From positions 400,282 through 464,281 of the forward strand of contig DHVX01000062.1 in assembly GCA_002412885.1 (NCBI GenBank): 64,000 bases of DNA, given 5' to 3'. Below the pieces are notes generated by a model. It did not search any database, had not been told where the DNA came from, and saw nothing but the letters and a program-made list of their open reading frames with translations. Within the stretch, counting starts at the first letter, position 1, and each line of letters starts with the position of its first letter. A program made the position numbers and the translations under genes. This DNA is from Bacteroidales bacterium UBA5197 (lineage in GTDB: Bacteria; Bacteroidota; Bacteroidia; Bacteroidales; Lentimicrobiaceae). Positions 33,749 to 43,676 of this stretch are shown here, one piece after another.

Positions 33749-35248
33749 ATGGCCGGTAAAACCAGGATTAACCTGAATGCGATCTTGAAGATCATGGGAA
33801 TTCTCCTTATCATTGAGGGAGTATTTATGATTTCATCATTGGGATTTTCGGCATGGTATGATCCGGATTGCCTGAGTCATTTGCGTTTTTTTGATCCCTT
33901 ACATGATTTCCTGCCCTTGCTGGTGTCAGGGAGTGTGATTTTGTTTATTGGTGTTATTCTTTGGCTGTCGAATAAAAAACTGGACCAGAATTCGATTGGG
34001 AAAAGGGAAGGTTATGTTATTGTTTCAATGGCATGGGTCATTATTTCGTTGTTTGGAGCTATTCCTTTTATGCTGAGTGGCGTTACTGATAATTATACCG
34101 ATGCTTTTTTCGAAACCATATCAGGCTTCACCACCACCGGAGCAACCATTTTCAGTGATATTGAATCAATCCCAAAAGGCATTCTCTTTTGGCGGAGTAT
34201 GACACACTGGATTGGAGGTATGGGAATTATTGTGCTTTCTCTTGCCATTCTCCCTATTCTGGGAATTGGGGGTATGCAGTTGTTTGTTGCCGAAGTTCCG
34301 GGCGTTACCCCCGATAAATTGCATCCGCGCATTACCCAGACCGCCAAACGCTTATGGATAATTTATGTAATTCTCACCCTGCTGCAAACCGGATTACTGG
34401 CTTTGGGAGGAATGAGCCTTTTCGATTCACTCTGCCATGCATTCGGAACCATGGCTACGGGTGGTTTTTCTACAAGAAATGATTCTATAGCCGGGTTTTC
34501 ACCTTATATTCAATATGTGATAACCTTTTTTATGATAATGGCCGGAATGAGCTTTACTCTTCATTATTTTGTTTTGAAAGGGCAGTTTAAAAAGGTGATA
34601 AGCAATGAAGAACTAAAACATTACTTATATATTATCCTCCTTTCCACCGGAATGATTGGCATTGCTCTGCTCCTTGTGCAAAATCAGTCTGTAGAATCAG
34701 CATTTCGCAACTCGCTGTTTCAGGTAGTTTCTATCGTAACCACTACCGGTTTTATCACCAGTGATTATTTACTTTGGCCTTATTTTACCTGGCTGCTTCT
34801 TTTCCTGCTGATGTTTACAGGTGGATGCGCAGGCTCAACCGGTGGAGGTATAAAGATTGTAAGGATTTTATTGCTCTTCAAAAACAGTTCCATGGAACTG
34901 AAACGGATTGTCCATCCTCAGGCTATCCTTCCGGTCAGATTGAACGGGAAATCTATATCACAGGGCATAATATTCAACGTGCTGGCCTTTTTTCTGATAT
35001 ACATCATAATCTTCGCATTCGGGTCATTGGTTATGTCAATGCTGGGACTTGAATTTGAAACTGCCATTGGCTCTGTTGCCGCCAGCCTTGGCAATATTGG
35101 CCCTGGGCTTGGAATGGTTGGCCCGGTTGAAAATTATAGTGCAATTCCCACAGCGGGCAAATGGATTCTCGCATTTTTTATGTTGCTGGGCCGGTTGGAA
35201 TTATTTACTGTTCTTATACTTTTCTCGGTTGCTTTCTGGAAAAGGTAA
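33749..35248 (+). CDS. trkH: Trk potassium uptake system channel protein TrkH
   Basis: 499 aa inner-membrane K+ channel/transporter with about ten membrane helices in four pore repeats. Selectivity-filter-like loops are visible: ETISGFTTTGATIF, GTMATGGFSTR, SIVTTTGFIT and ASLGNIGPGLG. The intramembrane gating loop between TM helices of the third repeat is represented by GGCAGSTGGGIKIVR. Partner of TrkA upstream; last gene of the operon. Complete. Confidence 0.95.
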   Translation: MAGKTRINLNAILKIMGILLIIEGVFMISSLGFSAWYDPDCLSHLRFFDPLHDFLPLLVSGSVILFIGVILWLSNKKLDQNSIGKREGYVIVSMAWVIISLFGAIPFMLSGVTDNYTDAFFETISGFTTTGATIFSDIESIPKGILFWRSMTHWIGGMGIIVLSLAILPILGIGGMQLFVAEVPGVTPDKLHPRITQTAKRLWIIYVILTLLQTGLLALGGMSLFDSLCHAFGTMATGGFSTRNDSIAGFSPYIQYVITFFMIMAGMSFTLHYFVLKGQFKKVISNEELKHYLYIILLSTGMIGIALLLVQNQSVESAFRNSLFQVVSIVTTTGFITSDYLLWPYFTWLLLFLLMFTGGCAGSTGGGIKIVRILLLFKNSSMELKRIVHPQAILPVRLNGKSISQGIIFNVLAFFLIYIIIFAFGSLVMSMLGLEFETAIGSVAASLGNIGPGLGMVGPVENYSAIPTAGKWILAFFMLLGRLELFTVLILFSVAFWKR

Positions 35249-35286
35249 AGTGACCATCTGGAATTTCCAGTTACTCCGGAAAAGCT

Positions 35287-35294
35287 TACCTTTG
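35287..35294 (+). promoter_or_regulatory. -7 promoter element TACCTTTG
   Basis: Exact match ending 7 nt before the MATE ATG, implying a very short leader. Confidence 0.6.
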
Positions 35295-35301
35295 CCGCCT
35301 T

Positions 35302-36642
35302 ATGAGTGCGCACCATTCAATTCCCTCGTACAACCACATCTGGAAAATCTCCCTCCCGATTATTCTTAGCCTTATAGCTCAGAATGTTGTGAATGTTACC
35401 GATACAGCTTTTCTTGGTCGGGTAGGAGAGGTTGAGCTCGGAGCTTCTGCAATTGCCGGTTTGTTTTATATTTCGATTTTCATGCTCGGCTTCGGATTCG
35501 GAATTGGAGGACAGATTTTGATTGCACGACGGAATGGTGAACGGAATTACAGCGATATAGGCCGGATAACTGACAATAGCTTGTATTTCCTGTTCGGACT
35601 TGGATTGTTGCTTTTTATTCTGGTTAAGTTTTTCTCTCCGGTCATTTTGCGCCCGCTTATTGCTTCAGATGATATTTATCGTGCAAGCATAGATTTTCTT
35701 CAATTCAGAATTTATGGAATTTTCTTCGCCTTCGGGAATGTGCTTCTCAGGGCATTTTTTATTGGCACTACCAGTACCAAGGTGCTGACATATAATGCAC
35801 TGATCATGGCAGGTGCCAATGTTTTCCTGGATTATGTACTGATTTTCGGCAATTTCGGATTTCCTCAAATGGGAATTAAAGGCGCAGCCCTTGCTTCTTC
35901 AATAAGCGAAGCCATTTCCGCGGTCTTCTTTTTTTCCTATACCATCTATATGGTTGATCTGAAAAAGTATAACCTTCTCAGGTTTGCCCGATTCGAATGG
36001 AAAGTTGTCAAAACTACACTGGATATCTCATTTTCGGTTATGCTGCAATACTTTCTTTCGCTTGCCGGCTGGTTTGCGTTTTTTATGATCATTGAAAAAA
36101 TGGGAGAGCGATCTCTTGCCATTTCAAATATTGTTCGCAGTGCATACATCGTGCTGATGATTCCCGTTTTTGCTTTCGGATCAATCACCAACTCACTGGT
36201 GAGCAATTTAATAGGAGAGGGTAAATCTGATTTTGTTATTCCGGTAATAAAGAAAGTTGCTATTCTCAACTTCGCACTCATCGGAAGTGTTGTGTTAATC
36301 TCTGCATTTATACCACGAACCCTGATATCAATTTATACCTCCGATCCTGAATTGATCACTCAAACCGTGCCTACCTTTTATGTGGTGATGTCGGCGCTGG
36401 TGATGTTCTCATTTGCCAGCATTCTTTTCAATGGAGTCAGTGGCACAGCCAACACCGCCACTGCGCTATGGATTGAACTTGCAACCATTATTATTTACCT
36501 TGCTGTTGCCTGGATGCTAGCTGTTAAGCTTCAACTGAGCATTGAACTCGTGTGGACCAGCGAATACATTTACTTTCTGGTAATGTCAATACTTTCCTAT
36601 CTTTATCTGAAGTCAGGGAGATGGCGGAAAAAGGTAATATAA
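35302..36642 (+). CDS. MATE family efflux transporter
   Basis: 446 aa with twelve predicted membrane helices in two homologous halves. The N-terminal half starts IWKISLPIILSLIAQNVVNVTDTAFLGRVG (read in parts), the typical MATE opening with Asn and Asp in TM1. The second half begins near TTLDISFSVMLQYFLSLAGW. MATE proteins export drugs or metabolites with Na+ or H+ gradients; the substrate is unknown. It has its own promoter 53 nt after trkH and is therefore a separate unit. Confidence 0.92.
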   Translation: MSAHHSIPSYNHIWKISLPIILSLIAQNVVNVTDTAFLGRVGEVELGASAIAGLFYISIFMLGFGFGIGGQILIARRNGERNYSDIGRITDNSLYFLFGLGLLLFILVKFFSPVILRPLIASDDIYRASIDFLQFRIYGIFFAFGNVLLRAFFIGTTSTKVLTYNALIMAGANVFLDYVLIFGNFGFPQMGIKGAALASSISEAISAVFFFSYTIYMVDLKKYNLLRFARFEWKVVKTTLDISFSVMLQYFLSLAGWFAFFMIIEKMGERSLAISNIVRSAYIVLMIPVFAFGSITNSLVSNLIGEGKSDFVIPVIKKVAILNFALIGSVVLISAFIPRTLISIYTSDPELITQTVPTFYVVMSALVMFSFASILFNGVSGTANTATALWIELATIIIYLAVAWMLAVKLQLSIELVWTSEYIYFLVMSILSYLYLKSGRWRKKVI

Positions 36643-36735
36643 CTCCCGGGATTGACTTATCAGAATTCTTTTTGACGAATCCGATCCGTCATAATCATAC
36701 TTTTACTTTTTAGTGCGCATTAACCCATCTCTGTT

Positions 36736-36743
36736 TATATTTG
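36736..36743 (+). promoter_or_regulatory. -7 promoter element TATATTTG
   Basis: Exact match 18 nt before ATG 36762. It overlaps a TTG at 36741 that would otherwise look like an upstream start, so it decides the start codon. Confidence 0.6.
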
Positions 36744-36761
36744 CAGATTACTACTCCACAC

Positions 36762-37532
36762 ATGGTCTCACTTTCGGTTGTTATCATCACCTATAACGAA
36801 GAACGAAACATTGCCCGCTGCCTTACATCAGTAAAAGGCATTGCTGATGATATTGTGGTTCTTGATTCCTTTTCAACCGACCAGACAGAAGCAATATGCA
36901 GATCATTCGGGGTTCGTTTTTTTCAGCACCGTTTCGAAGGCCATATTGAGCAGAAGAACCTGGCAATTACCTACGCATTATTTCCCCATGTGCTTTCGCT
37001 TGACGCCGATGAAGCCCTGGATGATACACTGAAGCAATCAATTGCATCGGTCAAAAGCAACTGGACAAAATCCGGGTATTACATGAACAGGTTAACCAAT
37101 TATTGCGGCAAATGGATTTATCACTGCGGTTGGTATCCCGACAGGAAACTCCGCCTGTGGGATTCCCGGGAAGGTAAGTGGGGAGGTGTAAATCCTCATG
37201 ATAAATTTGAGCTTTTTCAGGGCGATAACAATGCCGGCCATTTGAAAGGCAACATACTCCATTACAGTTATTACACCCTTGATGATCATTACAGACAGGT
37301 GAATTACTTTACCGGTATTCTTGCAAAATCGCAATTTGAAGGTGGAAAGCGCACCAATCTGGTGATTATGTACCTGAGTCCGGTGGTTAAATTTCTGCGT
37401 GATTACATCCTCAAACTTGGTGTACTCGATGGCAAGGCAGGTTTTACCATTTCACGGATTTCGGCCTATGCTACTTTCCTGAAATACAGGAAAATCAGGC
37501 AATTTCAAAAAGCCCTTAAAAGCAAAATGTGA
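36762..37532 (+). CDS. Glycosyltransferase family 2, LPS-core WaaE/KdtX-like
   Basis: 256 aa cytoplasmic GT2 enzyme. The start MVSLSVVIITYNEERNI, then IVVLDSFSTDQT, LSLDADEALDDTL (DxD region) and YYMNRLTNYCGKWI plus RKLRLWD match the WaaE/KdtX/LgtF group, which adds glucose or a related sugar to the lipopolysaccharide core. The GTG start of the heptosyltransferase-like gene overlaps its stop by 4 nt, so both are co-translated. An envelope-glycan role is well supported; the acceptor sugar is not. Confidence 0.88.
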   Translation: MVSLSVVIITYNEERNIARCLTSVKGIADDIVVLDSFSTDQTEAICRSFGVRFFQHRFEGHIEQKNLAITYALFPHVLSLDADEALDDTLKQSIASVKSNWTKSGYYMNRLTNYCGKWIYHCGWYPDRKLRLWDSREGKWGGVNPHDKFELFQGDNNAGHLKGNILHYSYYTLDDHYRQVNYFTGILAKSQFEGGKRTNLVIMYLSPVVKFLRDYILKLGVLDGKAGFTISRISAYATFLKYRKIRQFQKALKSKM

Positions 37533-38572
37533 AGAAGGATAATCAATATAAAAAGATTCTTATCAGCCGCACCGACAGTATCGGAGATGTTGTTCTTACG
37601 CTTCCTTTGGCAGGATTGCTCAGATTGCAGTATCCCGATGCACGGATCGCATTTCTTGGGCAGTCTTATACCCGGTCAGTGATTGGGGCTTGTTCGTTTA
37701 TCGATGAGTTTATCGATTGGCAGGAGATTTCTACACTTCCGGTTGTGGAACAGCTGCAACGATTCAGGGAATTAAAAGCAGAATTGATTATTCACGTTTT
37801 TCCCCGGAAGGAGATTGCCAGATTGGCCAAACAAGCAGGTATTCCTGAACGGATTGGTTCAACCGGAAGATTATACCACTGGCTTACCTGTAATCATCTG
37901 GTAAGACTTTCGCGCCGTAATTCACCGCTTCACGAATCACAGCTGAACCTTATGTTGGCTAAGGATATTCTCAGTAAAGCCAATCTGTCATTAGAAGAAA
38001 TCCCATTATATTATGGCCTCGATAAGCATGCAACATTGCCTGCACATTTGAATGATGTAATTGACAGGAGTCGCTTTAACCTGATTTTACATCCCAAATC
38101 AAAAGGGAGCGCCAGAGAATGGGGAAGTAAAAATTTTGCCGCACTGTCGAAAATACTTCCCGTTGACAAGTTTAAAATATTTATCACCGGCACAAAAGCG
38201 GAAGGTGAATTATTGCGAAGCGAAGGTTTTTTTGAGCAGGCTGGTGAAGTTAACGACTTAACCGGAAGTATGAGTCTGGGCGAAATGATTTCCTTTATTC
38301 AGTCTGTTGACGGCATGGTTGCTGCAAGTACCGGGCCTTTGCATCTGGCGGCTGCTTTGGGAAAATTTGCACTTGGAATCTATCCACCCATCAAGCCCAT
38401 GCACCCGGGCCGATGGGCTCCACTGGGCAAAAAAGCAGATTATCTGGTGGCTGACAAAGATTGCAGCGATTGCCGCAAATCAGGTCCCTGCCTGTGTATG
38501 CTCAACATCACACCTTTGCAGGTGAAACAAAAACTTGAAATCATGGTTTACCCTTATCTTCAACACCCTTGA
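37529..38572 (+). CDS. Glycosyltransferase family 9 (heptosyltransferase-like)
   Basis: 347 aa, GT-B fold, ADP-heptose:LPS heptosyltransferase family. The N-terminal domain begins ILISRTDSIGDVVLTLPLAG. The C-terminal donor site includes LILHPKSKGSAREWG and VAASTGPLHLAAALGK. The start is GTG 37529 in a GTGA overlap with the preceding stop; the neighbouring ATG is in the upstream frame. A Cys-rich end (CSDCRKSGPCLCM) is unusual but seen in some GT9 proteins. Works with the GT2 gene upstream in building the LPS core (inference from operon). Confidence 0.88.
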   Translation: MKKDNQYKKILISRTDSIGDVVLTLPLAGLLRLQYPDARIAFLGQSYTRSVIGACSFIDEFIDWQEISTLPVVEQLQRFRELKAELIIHVFPRKEIARLAKQAGIPERIGSTGRLYHWLTCNHLVRLSRRNSPLHESQLNLMLAKDILSKANLSLEEIPLYYGLDKHATLPAHLNDVIDRSRFNLILHPKSKGSAREWGSKNFAALSKILPVDKFKIFITGTKAEGELLRSEGFFEQAGEVNDLTGSMSLGEMISFIQSVDGMVAASTGPLHLAAALGKFALGIYPPIKPMHPGRWAPLGKKADYLVADKDCSDCRKSGPCLCMLNITPLQVKQKLEIMVYPYLQHP

Positions 38573-38574
38573 AT

Positions 38575-39507
38575 ATGGAAGCAAACGGAGACTGGTTTGT
38601 AATTGTTAATCCCAATGCCGGAAGACGAAAAGGCGAAAAAGACTGGCTGGAAATTGCAGCATTGTTGGATGCTGCAGGAATCCGTTATACCAATGTTTTT
38701 ACCGAACATCCGAATCATGCGGTGAAACTAGCCCGTAAGTATATTGAGGCAGGTTTTCGTAAAATTATTGTTGTTGGGGGGGATGGCACCCTGAATGAAG
38801 TTGTAAACGGCGTTTTTACTCAGAATAAGTATCCCACAAAAGAAATAACCCTTGCCATGATTCCGGTTGGAACCGGCAACGATTGGGGGCGATCTTTCAA
38901 TATTCCTTCCGGATACAAAGAAGCTATTCATCTGATATCCAGAATGCACACCCGTATTCAGGATGTTGGCAAAGTGCATTATATGAACAATGAATTGCCC
39001 AAGCACCGTCATTTTATCAATATGGCCGGGCTGGGATTCGATGCAATGGTTGCCAAACGAACCAATAAAGTAAAACAGGAGGGTAAAAGCGGCCCGTTTT
39101 CTTATCTGATTAGTCTGTTTACCAGCCTGATAAGTTATAACGACAGTAAGGTTAACATAATAGTTGACGATAAAGAACTAAATGCGAATGTTTTTACCAT
39201 GAGTGTCGCCATCTGCAAATTTAATGGCGGTGGTATGATGCAGGCGCCCAATGCAATCCCCGACGACGGGTTGTTTGATGTAACGGTAATTACCCGCGTG
39301 AGCCGGTTTCTGGTGATCAGAAGCGTGAAAAAGTTGTATGATGGTTCTTATCTCAAAATGCCTCAGGTAAAGACTTTCAGGGGCGAAAAAGTAAAAATTG
39401 AATCCAATCCTCCCATGTTTCTTGAAACTGATGGCGAATCTCTGGGCCACACGCCCATGACTTTTGAGGTTCTGCCGCTGAGCATTCAGGTGGTGGTGGG
39501 CGATTAA
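38575..39507 (+). CDS. Diacylglycerol/sphingosine-kinase-like lipid kinase
   Basis: 310 aa, DagK/YegS/BmrU-type cytoplasmic or membrane-associated kinase. N-terminal nucleotide-binding motif IVNPNAGRRKG, then VVGGDGTLNEVVNG, and IPVGTGNDWGRS, the three family signatures, are all intact. The C-terminal beta-sandwich ends FLETDGESLGHTPM. The substrate could be diacylglycerol or another lipid. ATG 38575 sits 3 nt after the heptosyltransferase stop; a TTG at 38569 is less likely. Probably in one transcript with the glycosyltransferases. Confidence 0.9.
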   Translation: MEANGDWFVIVNPNAGRRKGEKDWLEIAALLDAAGIRYTNVFTEHPNHAVKLARKYIEAGFRKIIVVGGDGTLNEVVNGVFTQNKYPTKEITLAMIPVGTGNDWGRSFNIPSGYKEAIHLISRMHTRIQDVGKVHYMNNELPKHRHFINMAGLGFDAMVAKRTNKVKQEGKSGPFSYLISLFTSLISYNDSKVNIIVDDKELNANVFTMSVAICKFNGGGMMQAPNAIPDDGLFDVTVITRVSRFLVIRSVKKLYDGSYLKMPQVKTFRGEKVKIESNPPMFLETDGESLGHTPMTFEVLPLSIQVVVGD

Positions 39508-39515
39508 CCAATCCA

Positions 39516-40643
39516 ATGGCAGGCATTTACATACATATTCCGTATTGCAGGCAGAAATGTCACTATTGCAACTTCTTTTCAGTTGCAACACCAAAGCATT
39601 TGCCCGAAGTCATGGATTCAATATGCAGCGAAGCCATCATTCAGAAACATTATCTCAAAGGCAGTTCTGTTGATTCTATCTATTTTGGAGGGGGAACTCC
39701 ATCGCTTATTAATCCATTGCTTCTCGCGAAGATTATGGAAACCCTGAAATCTGTTTATTCCATTAATTCCGGAGCTGAAATTACACTCGAAGCCAATCCG
39801 GATGACATTTCTCCCGCAGTTCTGGAAGATTGGAAACAGATGGGAATCAATAGACTAAGCATAGGAATCCAGTCTTTCAGAGATGAGGATCTTAAATATC
39901 TGAACCGGGTTCATAACGGAAGCAAAGCAGTTGAGTCTATTGAAATGGCTTCACAGGCCGGTTTCCAAAATCTTACCATTGATCTTATTTATGGAATACC
40001 AACATTAACAGATGAAGCGTGGCAATTAAATCTCGATACCGCACTAAAGCTTGGCATTCCTCACATTTCAGCATATTCGCTCACAGTTGAACCACGCACC
40101 GCACTTGATGTGATGATCAGAAAGGGAAAATATGCTCCGGTGGATGAAACGCAGTCGATCCGGCATTTTGAAATGCTGATGTCATTTATGGAGAAACATG
40201 GATATCTTCACTATGAAATCTCAAACTTTTGCCTTCCCGATATGTTCGCGAAGCACAATACAGCTTATTGGCAAAGAGAGCCTTATCTGGGATTGGGGCC
40301 TTCTGCACACTCTTTTAACGGAAATTCAAGGCAATGGAATGTCTCAGGAAATGCGGAGTATGTGAAATCCATTTCTGAGAAGAATTTCCCGTTTGATTCG
40401 GAGCAATTATCAAATGAGCAGCAATACAATGAATACGTAATGACCGGACTCAGAACCATGTGGGGCTGCAATTCTGATGTGATTAGCCGGCAATTTGGCG
40501 AAACCTGCCATTCGGAATTTATCAGCCGGATCCGCAAATTTATGGAATCAGGCATGGTGGTTGAAACAGATGGCGTTTACAAACTCACCTTGTCAGGGAA
40601 ACTTATGGCCGACGGAATTGCCTCCGACCTGTTTATTACTTAG
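39516..40643 (+). CDS. hemW: Radical SAM heme chaperone HemW
   Basis: 375 aa. The radical SAM cluster motif CRQKCHYC (Cys11, Cys15, Cys18) is at the N-terminus in YIHIPYCRQKCHYCNFFS. Further landmarks: YFGGGTPSLI, LEANPDDIS, NRLSIGIQSF and GLGPSAHSF. HemW was long called oxygen-independent coproporphyrinogen oxidase-like. It lacks the extra features of HemN and is regarded as a heme chaperone delivering heme to membrane enzymes. It starts 8 nt after the lipid-kinase gene, so it is read from the same transcript although the functions appear unrelated. Confidence 0.94.
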   Translation: MAGIYIHIPYCRQKCHYCNFFSVATPKHLPEVMDSICSEAIIQKHYLKGSSVDSIYFGGGTPSLINPLLLAKIMETLKSVYSINSGAEITLEANPDDISPAVLEDWKQMGINRLSIGIQSFRDEDLKYLNRVHNGSKAVESIEMASQAGFQNLTIDLIYGIPTLTDEAWQLNLDTALKLGIPHISAYSLTVEPRTALDVMIRKGKYAPVDETQSIRHFEMLMSFMEKHGYLHYEISNFCLPDMFAKHNTAYWQREPYLGLGPSAHSFNGNSRQWNVSGNAEYVKSISEKNFPFDSEQLSNEQQYNEYVMTGLRTMWGCNSDVISRQFGETCHSEFISRIRKFMESGMVVETDGVYKLTLSGKLMADGIASDLFIT

Positions 40644-40666
40644 CCTTAAAGCGAATTTCACGGAAG

Positions 40667-41734
40667 TTACTTCCTCAAAACAAATTTAATGGTAACCGGT
40701 TGGTGATCAGATTCGGCAAAGCCTGTATCCGTCGTTTTTACCGATATAAGTTTAATATTGGGAGAGGTCACAAAAAAGTCGATCAGTGTTGTTTGTGTGA
40801 TACCTGCTGTGTAAGGTATTTCCACATTCCGGTTGGTGCTGTGCAAGGGATCGTATACGTAAAGCCAGCCATCAGGAAGGTAATCATCGGGAATCGGTGG
40901 TTCGATAACTTTTGGCAGGTAATGAGGTAAAAGTAAAGTGGTGTCAAAGTCCGGAGGATTCTGATTCCAGTCCCCTCCGATCAAAACGAAATTTCCTTTT
41001 GAATATTCGGTTTCCATGAGCTCTTTAAGCTGAGCCAGTTCGGTTTTCCGGATTTCAGCAGCATCGCTGAATGCGGAATTATGGGTATTGACAAGCACAA
41101 AATCGTTTCCATAGCTGGTTTTATATCGGCTAACCAGAAAACACCTTTTGAGCATAAACAAGCTCATAGGCCATGAATATCCCGATTTGAATGCCACCCG
41201 CTCTACCTCAGCAGGCATGTGAGCACTCATTGTAGCAAGTCCGGCCCTTACCTTTCCCATAGGATTTGTAACAGGCATAGGAACCCATGATTTGTAATTT
41301 AAAGCAAACCAGATATCATATTCCGGGAAGCCGTCGGATATCTTAGCCAGCTGGTTTGAATGCCAGCTTCGTTTGGCCAGGGTATCTACTTCCTGAAGCA
41401 GTATGAAATCATTGTCAGAGAATCCGCGCAATCGTTCAATTACGGCATTTTCATATTTATCGAGCAGCGCTTTCTCTGGTCTGGCCATCTTGCCACCTTC
41501 GTAAAAGAAATCCATTTCAGCGCCAAGTCCGCAATAGCCAATATTATAAATGCTTGCCGTTAGTGTATCGGGCAAAACAGTAGCTTCACCCGCAACAGCT
41601 AATTGTATAATTGGTTCAGGTTTAAACTCCCTTGCCGTTTGCCAGATTAGAAAACCTGCGAAAAAAAGAACAAGAATGGCAACGCAAATTAAAGCAAGCC
41701 TGATAATTTTTTTGAATGTGGATGGTGCCGACAT
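40667..41734 (-). CDS. Endonuclease/exonuclease/phosphatase family protein, membrane-anchored
   Basis: 355 aa. One N-terminal membrane helix (about residues 10-30), then an EEP-fold domain: SIYNIGYCGLGAEMD, LLQEVDTLAKRS (Mg-binding Glu), NTHNSAFSD, GGDWNQNPPDF and the catalytic SDHQPVTI. Likely a periplasmic nuclease or phosphodiesterase such as a sphingomyelinase-like enzyme; substrate unknown. The start is ATG 41734; an ATG at 41758 lies inside the promoter element TATGTTTG and is not usable. Converges with hemW across 23 nt. Confidence 0.85.
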   Translation of the reverse strand: MSAPSTFKKIIRLALICVAILVLFFAGFLIWQTAREFKPEPIIQLAVAGEATVLPDTLTASIYNIGYCGLGAEMDFFYEGGKMARPEKALLDKYENAVIERLRGFSDNDFILLQEVDTLAKRSWHSNQLAKISDGFPEYDIWFALNYKSWVPMPVTNPMGKVRAGLATMSAHMPAEVERVAFKSGYSWPMSLFMLKRCFLVSRYKTSYGNDFVLVNTHNSAFSDAAEIRKTELAQLKELMETEYSKGNFVLIGGDWNQNPPDFDTTLLLPHYLPKVIEPPIPDDYLPDGWLYVYDPLHSTNRNVEIPYTAGITQTTLIDFFVTSPNIKLISVKTTDTGFAESDHQPVTIKFVLRK

Positions 41735-41751
41735 ATCGATTGATTTTAAAA

Positions 41752-41759
41752 CAAACATA
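41752..41759 (-). promoter_or_regulatory. -7 promoter element TATGTTTG
   Basis: Reads CAAACATA on the plus strand, 17 nt before ATG 41734. It overlaps an in-frame upstream ATG and so decides the start. Confidence 0.6.
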
Positions 41760-41897
41760 GTGAATTTTGCAATTGTTTGTTACGCAGGACAGGCATTTTG
41801 AAAATTTTAAACGACTGAATTGTTCTAAAATTGCGGCAAACCAAAATTTAATTAATTTTACCCGCTGATATAAGCTTTTCAAATAAAACTATGACCA

Positions 41898-43448
41898 ATG
41901 CCAATTCTTGGATCTATCATTAAGAGTGCAATTGAGTTCCCTAGTAAAATACCCTTCGAAAAAATGAGGAGGCAAACGCCTGAAAAGCAGCAGAAGGCGA
42001 CGCTTAAGAAACTTCTGCGGGAAGCTCAGTACACCTCGTTAGGGGAGGCCTATGAATTCAGTAATATGTTGAGACAGAAGGATTTTGTGACAGCATTTCG
42101 TCAAAAAGTTCCCCTTCACGACTACAATGCCATTCACCAGAAATGGTGGTATCGAACCTTGAATGGCGAAGCTTTTGTCAGCTGGCCCGGGAAAGTGAAG
42201 TATTTTGCATTAAGCTCAGGAACCAGTGAAGCTTCAAGTAAGTACATCCCGGTAACGGACGATATGCTTAAAGCCATTAAAAGGACCAGCATACGACAGA
42301 TTTTTTCACTGGCAAGATATAATTTCTCCCGCGATTTCTACGAACGTGGCATACTTATGCTCGGAGGAAGTACCCATCTTCATTATAACGGAACTTATTA
42401 CGAAGGTGACCTTTCAGGAATCACCACCAAGAATATTCCTTTCTGGTTTCAGCATTTTTATAAGCCAGGCAACCGTATTTCGAAAGAGAGAGACTGGACA
42501 ACAAAGCTTGATGAGATTGTAAAAAATGCCAAAAACTGGGATATTGGCGTCATTGTTGGAGTTCCTGCATGGCTGCAGATTCTGATGGAGCGCATCATTA
42601 AACATTACAATGTCAAAACCATTCACGATATATGGCCCAATCTCTCCATTTATGTCCATGGAGGTGTTTCGTTTACACCATATGCGAAAACCTTTGAAAA
42701 ACTGCTGGCAAAACCCATAACTTATATTGAGACCTATCTGGCATCTGAGGGTTTTATTGCATACCAGAGCCGGCCCAACACCAACTCAATGCAGCTGGTA
42801 CTCGATAACGGACTGTTTTTTGAGTTTATTCCTTTCAACGAAAAGAATTTTGATTCGGAAGGGCACTATCTCCCCGAAGCCGAAACCCTCACCATTGAGC
42901 AGGTAGAGGAAGGCAAGGAATATGCTTTGCTGTTATCATCCTGTGCCGGTGCCTGGCGGTATCTTATCGGAGATACAATCAAGTTTACTTCAAAAGAATT
43001 ATCAGAGATTGTTATCACCGGCCGTACCAAGCATTTCCTGAATCTTTGCGGTGAACACCTTTCTCAGGAGAATATGAACAGAGCTGTTCAATTGGTTGAA
43101 GAACAGATGAATATTTCATTCCCGGAATTTACCGTTGCAGGTATAAGACACGAAAGCATGTTTGCCCATAAATGGTATCTGGGAGCAACCAGTGAGATTG
43201 CAAGCCTTGATATTGAAGCCATACGCGAACGTATCGACCAGAACCTTAAAGACCTGAACGATGACTACAGGGTAGAACGTATTGCTGCCATCAGGGATGT
43301 AAAGGTTGAAGTACTTCCGCTTCAGTTGTTCTACGATTATATGAAGCAACTTGGCAAAGAGGGCGGGCAAAACAAATTTCCAAGGGTGATAAAGAATGAA
43401 AAACTTACCCAATGGGAACAGTTTCTTGATAATAATTATCGGAAATAG
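41898..43448 (+). CDS. GH3 family adenylate-forming protein
   Basis: 516 aa of the GH3 (PF03321) family, best known from plant auxin-amino acid synthetases but common in Bacteroidota. The ATP-binding motif is FALSSGTSEASSKYIPVTDD. The second motif region reads IETYLASEGFIAYQ, and a late motif WRYLIGDTIKFTS and GRTKHFLNLCGEHLSQENM follow. All core adenylation motifs look intact. The acid and amine partners in bacteria are unknown. Monocistronic; no clear TAnnTTTG match upstream. It is flanked by unrelated genes. Confidence 0.88.
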   Translation: MPILGSIIKSAIEFPSKIPFEKMRRQTPEKQQKATLKKLLREAQYTSLGEAYEFSNMLRQKDFVTAFRQKVPLHDYNAIHQKWWYRTLNGEAFVSWPGKVKYFALSSGTSEASSKYIPVTDDMLKAIKRTSIRQIFSLARYNFSRDFYERGILMLGGSTHLHYNGTYYEGDLSGITTKNIPFWFQHFYKPGNRISKERDWTTKLDEIVKNAKNWDIGVIVGVPAWLQILMERIIKHYNVKTIHDIWPNLSIYVHGGVSFTPYAKTFEKLLAKPITYIETYLASEGFIAYQSRPNTNSMQLVLDNGLFFEFIPFNEKNFDSEGHYLPEAETLTIEQVEEGKEYALLLSSCAGAWRYLIGDTIKFTSKELSEIVITGRTKHFLNLCGEHLSQENMNRAVQLVEEQMNISFPEFTVAGIRHESMFAHKWYLGATSEIASLDIEAIRERIDQNLKDLNDDYRVERIAAIRDVKVEVLPLQLFYDYMKQLGKEGGQNKFPRVIKNEKLTQWEQFLDNNYRK

Positions 43449-43676
43449 ATGTTTTGATATGCAGGCAAACGAAAAATGGCGGCTCAGGCAGAGTAACCCA
43501 CACAGCTGGAAACAGGATTTTTAAAATCCGTCTAAGGATGTAATGAAATGATTATCAGATCAGAGGCTGCCGGAATAGATTTTACTTAATGAATTATCAG
43601 CCTGCGATTTTTTAATTTTCACTTAAAACGCTTAGCATTTTATATTTCACTTCAGACTTTAAACTTTTTTCTGACT

